Shown here: in pieces, positions 60,109-64,000 of the stretch
Numbering within the stretch: position 1 is the stretch's first letter
How the letters are laid out: every line of letters starts with the position of its first letter
Source of the DNA: Rhynchopus sp. YZ270_cl-10
Lineage: Eukaryota > Euglenozoa > Diplonemea > Diplonemida > Diplonemidae
Direction of reading: 5' to 3'
NCBI GenBank assembly: GCA_964035575.1
Contig: OZ037894.1
Location: 62,001-126,000 of the forward strand
Length of the DNA: 64,000 bases
Position numbers and translations under genes: made by a program
Notes under the pieces: generated by a model
The model's input: the letters and a program-made list of their open reading frames with translations, nothing else
What the model was told of the DNA's origin: nothing
Databases searched by the model: none

Positions 60109-63100
60109 TCACACAGTTGTGAACTCCCGCCCCCTGCCGCAGTGTTGCGGGCTCGGTGTGTCAGAGTAAGTGGGGTATTGGCTGAGTTCCGCTTCTGTCT
60201 CCATGAAGTCCTTCAACGATACGTCGTCCTTGTTCTTGTGTTTCCTCGCGGCGAGTGCTGCCATCATCCCACACGCAAGCAAAACCCCACCAGCGATAAG
60301 AACCCAGATCCACCAAGGCATGCCACTGTCGTCGTCTGCAGACGACGCTGTCTCTTCCAAATCACCAGCACCAAGCACACCCACGTCCTTCAGGTCCTTG
60401 TCGGGGCTGCTCACCTCCTCCTCCCAATTCTCGGCAGCGTCCTTCCCGTTCTTTCCTGAGAACTCGGTGGTCACTGTGCGCGTCCCGTCCACATCTTCGT
60501 CACTAACTGTGACGATAATGTCGTCGATCTTCTCACCAGTCCTCTTGGATACAAGTTTCTTGTACTCCTCCTTCTTCCACTTCCTACCAACCTTCACTAC
60601 AACCTTCGGCTTCTCGGGGGAAAGCGTCTCCTCAACACCTGGTGGAAGTGTTGGTGCCGTTGTTGCAGGTGTGTTCGGCGGGAACGTGGGTGCCGTTGTT
60701 GAAGGTGTGTTCGGTGGGAACGTGGGTGCCGTTGTTGAAGGTGTGTTCGGTGGGAACGTGGGTGCCGTTGTTGAAGGTGTGTTCGGCGGGAACGTGGGTG
60801 CCGTTGTTGAAGGTGTGTTCGGCGGGAACGTGGGTGCCGTTGTTGAAGGTGTGTTCGGTGGGAACGTGGGTGCCGTTGTTGAAGGTGTGTTCGGCGGGAA
60901 CGTGGGTGCCGTTGTTGAAGGTGTGTTCGGCGGGAACGTGGGTGCCGTTGTTGAAGGTGTGTTCGGTGGGAACGTGGGTGCCGTTGTTGAAGGTGTGTTC
61001 GGTGGGAACGTGGGTGCCGTTGTTGAAGGTGTGTTCGGTGGGAACGTGGGTGCCGTTGTTGAAGGTGTGTTCGGCGGGAACGTGGGTGCCGTTGTTGAAG
61101 GTGTGTTCGGCGGGAACGTGGGTGCCGTTGTTGAAGGTGTGTTCGGCGGGAACGTGGGCACAATCGTGTTTGGGGCATATGAGGGGGCTGTTGTCGCTAC
61201 AAGAGATGGGGCTGTCGTAGCTGACTTACTACAATCAGCACTTTCTCCACGAGCGGTGGTCCCGGTGTTCGCACAAGTACACAAGTAGTCGAGTCTGACT
61301 GTGTATGTTCTATCCGCATCCACACAAGTCTGTCCATTTCCGCATGGCTTCTTTTCACATTCATCAAGCTCGCAAGTAGCAGCTCCTCCCGTCGCCATCA
61401 CACCGTTCGTGCAAGTGCACGTGAAGTCCTTGAGAGTAGTTCTGGAAGTGTCGGGGTCATTACAAGTCTGTCCCATGGCACACGGGTCCTTCGAACACTC
61501 ATCATTCGAGCATGTTGCTGGTCCATTTGTGCTAACGATCGAAGAATCCGTATCACAAGTGCACGTGAAGTCGCCCGTTGCTGTGTACTTCGTGTTGGGG
61601 TCATTGCAAGTCTGTTCCATGCCACAGGGAGCTGGCATCACAGCACATTCATCCTTCTCGCAAGTAGCAGCTCCTCCCGTCGCCATCACACCGTTCGTGC
61701 AAGTGCACGTGAAGTCCTTGAGAGTAGTTCTGGAGGTGTCGGGGTCATTACAAGTCTGTCCCATGGCACACGGGTCCTTCGAACACTCATCATTCGAGCA
61801 TGTTGCTGGTCCATTTGTGCTAACGATCGAAGAATCCGTGTCACAAGAACACGTGAAGTCGCCCGTTGCTGTGTACTTCGTGTTGGGGTCATTGCAAGTC
61901 TGTCCCATGCCACAGGGAGCTGGCATCACAGCGCATTCATCCTTCTCGCAAGTAGCAGCTCCTCCTGTCGCCATCACACCGTTCGTGCAAGTGCATGTGA
62001 AGTCCTTGAGAGTAGTTCTGGAGGTGTCGGGGTCATTACAAGTCTGTCCCATGGCACACGGGTCCTTCGAACACTCATCATTCGAGCATGTTGCTGGTCC
62101 ATTTGTGCTAACGATCGAAGAATCCGTGTCACAAGTGCACGTGAAGTCGCCTGTTGCTGTGTACTTCGTGTTGGGGTCACTGCAAGTCTGTCCCATGCCA
62201 CAGGGAGCTGGCATCACAGCACATTCATCCTTCTCGCAAGTAGCAGCTCCTCCCGTCGCCATCACACCGTTCGTGCAAGTGCATGTGAAGTCCTTGAGAG
62301 TAGTTCTGGAGGTGTCGGGGTCATTACAAGTCTGTCCCATGGCACACGGGTCCTTCGAACACTCATCATTCGAGCATGTTGCTGGTCCATTTGTGCTAAC
62401 GATCGAAGAATCCGTGTCACAAGTGCACGTGAAGTCGCCCGTTGCTGTGTACTTCGTGTTGGGGTCATTGCAAGTCTGTCCCATGCCACAGGGAGCCGGC
62501 ATCACAGCGCATTCATCCTTCTCGCAAGTAGCAGCTCCTCCTGTCGCCATCACACCGTTCGTGCAAGTGCACGTGAAGTCCTTGAGATCTGCTGGTGCCT
62601 TGCTCATATCAAGGCATGTCTGTCCTGACAGGCATGGAGACGGCATCGCAGCGCATTCGTCTACTTCACACGACGCCACTGCCCCAGTAGCAGATCCTGT
62701 TGATGGTGCAGGGCAGGTGCACACAAAGCCGCCGGTGGCAGCTGCTGTTTGTACAGGATCAGAACAACCCTGACCAGGACCACAGGGGCTCGCAAGACAC
62801 TCGTCTACGACACATGCTGCAGGCACCCCCGTGTCAGTGCCAGTCCCCACAACACACGTGCAGACGAAGTCGCCAGTGCTCGAAGCGGTAGTATCGGGAT
62901 CAGAACACATCTGTCCACCGCATGGTGGAGGCATGGCCGCACATTCGTCAGTGCTTCCAACCATGCAGGTAGCGGGGGCACCTGTGTTCTTCACTCCATT
63001 TGCACATTCGCACTCAAAGTCCATGAGTGAATTGGGCCCATTCATCGTATCAGTGCACGTCTGTGTCGCACAAGGCATGGCCAGACACTCATCAAGAACA

Positions 63101-64000
63101 CAAACAGCAGGCGCCCCAAGTTGACTGATACTTGGGTCGCTGTCGCAGGTGCACTCAAAGTCATTCGTGGAAGCCAACTTCGTGTCCAGGTCCACACATG
63201 CTTGGCCAGCACCACACGGTGTTGCCTGACACTCATCAACCTCGCATTGTGCTACCTGAGTCCCTGTTGCCTTGATGGTCATGTCGTTATCACACGTGCA
63301 GGTGAAATCCTTCACGGATGAAGGAGACTGGTTTGGATCAAGACATGTTTGACCAACAGGACAAGGAGTGGCCATACACTCATCTGAAAAGCAGGTCGCA
63401 GGCCCATCCACTTTAGTGATTGCAGCGTCATTGTCACAGGTGCACACGAAGTCGTGTTGGCTCGCGTACTTGGTATCGGGGTCATTGCAAGTCTGTCCAG
63501 TACCACACACCTCAGGCATACCCATCGCCGCAACGCATTCATCCACGTCGCAGGTTGCTGCCGTCCCTGTTGCCTTGATGGTCATGTCGTTATCACACGT
63601 GCAGGTGAAATCCTTCACGGATGAAGGAGACTGGTTTGGATCAAGACATGTTTGACCAACAGGACAAGGAGTGGCCATACACTCATCTGAAAAGCAGGTC
63701 GCAGGCCCATCCACTTTAGTGATTGCAGCATCATTGTCACAGGTGCACACGAAGTCGTGTTGACTGGCGTACTTGGTATCGGGGTCGTTGCAAGTTTGTC
63801 CAGTACCACACACCTCAGGCATACCCATCGCTACAACGCATTCATCCACGTCGCAGGTTGCGGCTGTCCCTGTTGCCTTGATGGTCATGTCGTTATCACA
63901 CGTGCAGGTGAAATCCTTCACGGATGAAGGAGACTGGTTTGGATCAAGACATGTTTGACCAACAGGACAAGGAGTAGCCATACACTCATCTGAAAAGCAG
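60109..64000 (-). CDS. EGF-repeat type I membrane protein, C-terminal part (5' end beyond the window)
   Basis: The frame is open to the window edge, so the start is missing; about 1297 codons are visible. It shows 19 EGF-like DEC modules with six Cys, again as alternating dimers. A stalk of about 14 copies of PNTPSTTAPTFP follows, then a compact domain (WKKEEYKKLVSKRTGEKIDD onward), a transmembrane helix (WWIWVLIAGGVLLACGMMAA) and a tail with VSLKDFMETEAE. The juxtamembrane domain, helix and tail match the gene at 41976-48764, so the two are paralogues. The Pro/Thr stalk is probably O-glycosylated. It is likely an adhesin or receptor at the cell surface. Confidence 0.85.
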   Translation of the reverse strand, partial: CFSDECMATPCPVGQTCLDPNQSPSSVKDFTCTCDNDMTIKATGTAATCDVDECVVAMGMPEVCGTGQTCNDPDTKYASQHDFVCTCDNDAAITKVDGPATCFSDECMATPCPVGQTCLDPNQSPSSVKDFTCTCDNDMTIKATGTAATCDVDECVAAMGMPEVCGTGQTCNDPDTKYASQHDFVCTCDNDAAITKVDGPATCFSDECMATPCPVGQTCLDPNQSPSSVKDFTCTCDNDMTIKATGTQVAQCEVDECQATPCGAGQACVDLDTKLASTNDFECTCDSDPSISQLGAPAVCVLDECLAMPCATQTCTDTMNGPNSLMDFECECANGVKNTGAPATCMVGSTDECAAMPPPCGGQMCSDPDTTASSTGDFVCTCVVGTGTDTGVPAACVVDECLASPCGPGQGCSDPVQTAAATGGFVCTCPAPSTGSATGAVASCEVDECAAMPSPCLSGQTCLDMSKAPADLKDFTCTCTNGVMATGGAATCEKDECAVMPAPCGMGQTCNDPNTKYTATGDFTCTCDTDSSIVSTNGPATCSNDECSKDPCAMGQTCNDPDTSRTTLKDFTCTCTNGVMATGGAATCEKDECAVMPAPCGMGQTCSDPNTKYTATGDFTCTCDTDSSIVSTNGPATCSNDECSKDPCAMGQTCNDPDTSRTTLKDFTCTCTNGVMATGGAATCEKDECAVMPAPCGMGQTCNDPNTKYTATGDFTCSCDTDSSIVSTNGPATCSNDECSKDPCAMGQTCNDPDTSRTTLKDFTCTCTNGVMATGGAATCEKDECAVMPAPCGMEQTCNDPNTKYTATGDFTCTCDTDSSIVSTNGPATCSNDECSKDPCAMGQTCNDPDTSRTTLKDFTCTCTNGVMATGGAATCELDECEKKPCGNGQTCVDADRTYTVRLDYLCTCANTGTTARGESADCSKSATTAPSLVATTAPSYAPNTIVPTFPPNTPSTTAPTFPPNTPSTTAPTFPPNTPSTTAPTFPPNTPSTTAPTFPPNTPSTTAPTFPPNTPSTTAPTFPPNTPSTTAPTFPPNTPSTTAPTFPPNTPSTTAPTFPPNTPSTTAPTFPPNTPSTTAPTFPPNTPSTTAPTFPPNTPSTTAPTFPPNTPATTAPTLPPGVEETLSPEKPKVVVKVGRKWKKEEYKKLVSKRTGEKIDDIIVTVSDEDVDGTRTVTTEFSGKNGKDAAENWEEEVSSPDKDLKDVGVLGAGDLEETASSADDDSGMPWWIWVLIAGGVLLACGMMAALAARKHKNKDDVSLKDFMETEAELSQYPTYSDTPSPQHCGRGREFTTV
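60645..61165 (-). repeat. 36-bp minisatellite encoding PNTPSTTAPTFP
   Basis: About 14 units, nearly identical; most differences are a silent c/t (ggcggg or ggtggg). The repeat keeps frame. Confidence 0.9.
61390..62560 (-). repeat. Four 288-bp EGF-dimer repeats
   Basis: Landmarks recur at 61398, 61686, 61974 and 62262. Units differ at only a few positions, so the expansion is recent. Confidence 0.9.
63240..64000 (-). repeat. 303-bp EGF-dimer repeats at the window edge
   Basis: A second dimer type (MATPCPVGQTC with MGMPEVCGTGQTC) repeats with a 303-bp period and continues past the window end. Confidence 0.85.

Noticed and set aside
60645-61165. CRISPR-like regular 36-bp repeats
   Set aside because: There are no unique spacers; units are contiguous, in frame and code for a Pro/Thr stalk in a eukaryotic-type protein.
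1-64000. tRNA and rRNA genes
   Set aside because: I looked for cloverleaf-like arms with A/B boxes and for conserved rRNA segments in the spacers and found none I could support by eye.

Overview
The window looks like nuclear DNA of a free-living unicellular eukaryote. It has very long, mostly uninterrupted, GC-rich genes for secreted and membrane-anchored surface proteins. Between them lie AT-rich spacers with microsatellites, hairpins and small inverted-repeat elements, plus two clear GT-AG introns, AATAAA-type signals and a LINE. All eight recognisable host genes read from the minus strand, and the LINE carries a 2A-like peptide before an APE-type endonuclease. Both features recall Euglenozoa (kinetoplastids, diplonemids), but I cannot fix the taxon from sequence alone.

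Left third (1-19861). Positions 1-4176 hold two minus-strand copies of a gene-like unit in head-to-tail order. The left copy is 5'-truncated exactly at a 44-nt poly(A) tract, which suggests retroposition. Positions 4183-19861 are a complex satellite array built from a GT-rich block, a module with a GC hairpin and shorter variants. Part of it is organised as a 1869-bp higher-order repeat. A LINE with an intact ORF1 and an ORF2 cut off after the endonuclease sits inside the array at 9139-11417.

Middle (19863-51213). Six confident minus-strand genes follow: a 317-aa secreted protein with a three-fold repeat, a small cysteine-rich secreted protein with a reading-frame change, a giant 4738-aa surface protein with a GPI-like tail, a MAPEG-family glutathione transferase-like membrane protein, a 2262-aa type I membrane protein with 31 EGF-like modules, and a secreted sedolisin (S53) protease. 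A possible small secreted ORF at 39536-39910 lies among them. The spacers carry a recurrent short motif (minus-strand core CTNAGGGTCATCTT and variants), found in nearly every inter-gene gap and sometimes next to AATAAA.

Right (51214-64000). This part is richer in mobile-type sequence. It holds a C48/Ulp1-like protease fragment, a two-exon gene with PD-(D/E)XK nuclease-like residues and a mitochondrial-looking leader, a 961-bp element with palindromic terminal inverted repeats and internal tandem copies, a plus-strand intron-containing gene of unknown function, and two short inverted-repeat elements. At the edge is the 3' part of a second EGF-repeat membrane protein. It shares its juxtamembrane domain, transmembrane segment and tail motif with the 41976-48764 gene, so the two define one receptor- or adhesin-like family. 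The surface proteins, the protease and the EGF proteins fit a cell-surface and secretory theme; no operon-like cooperation can be shown.
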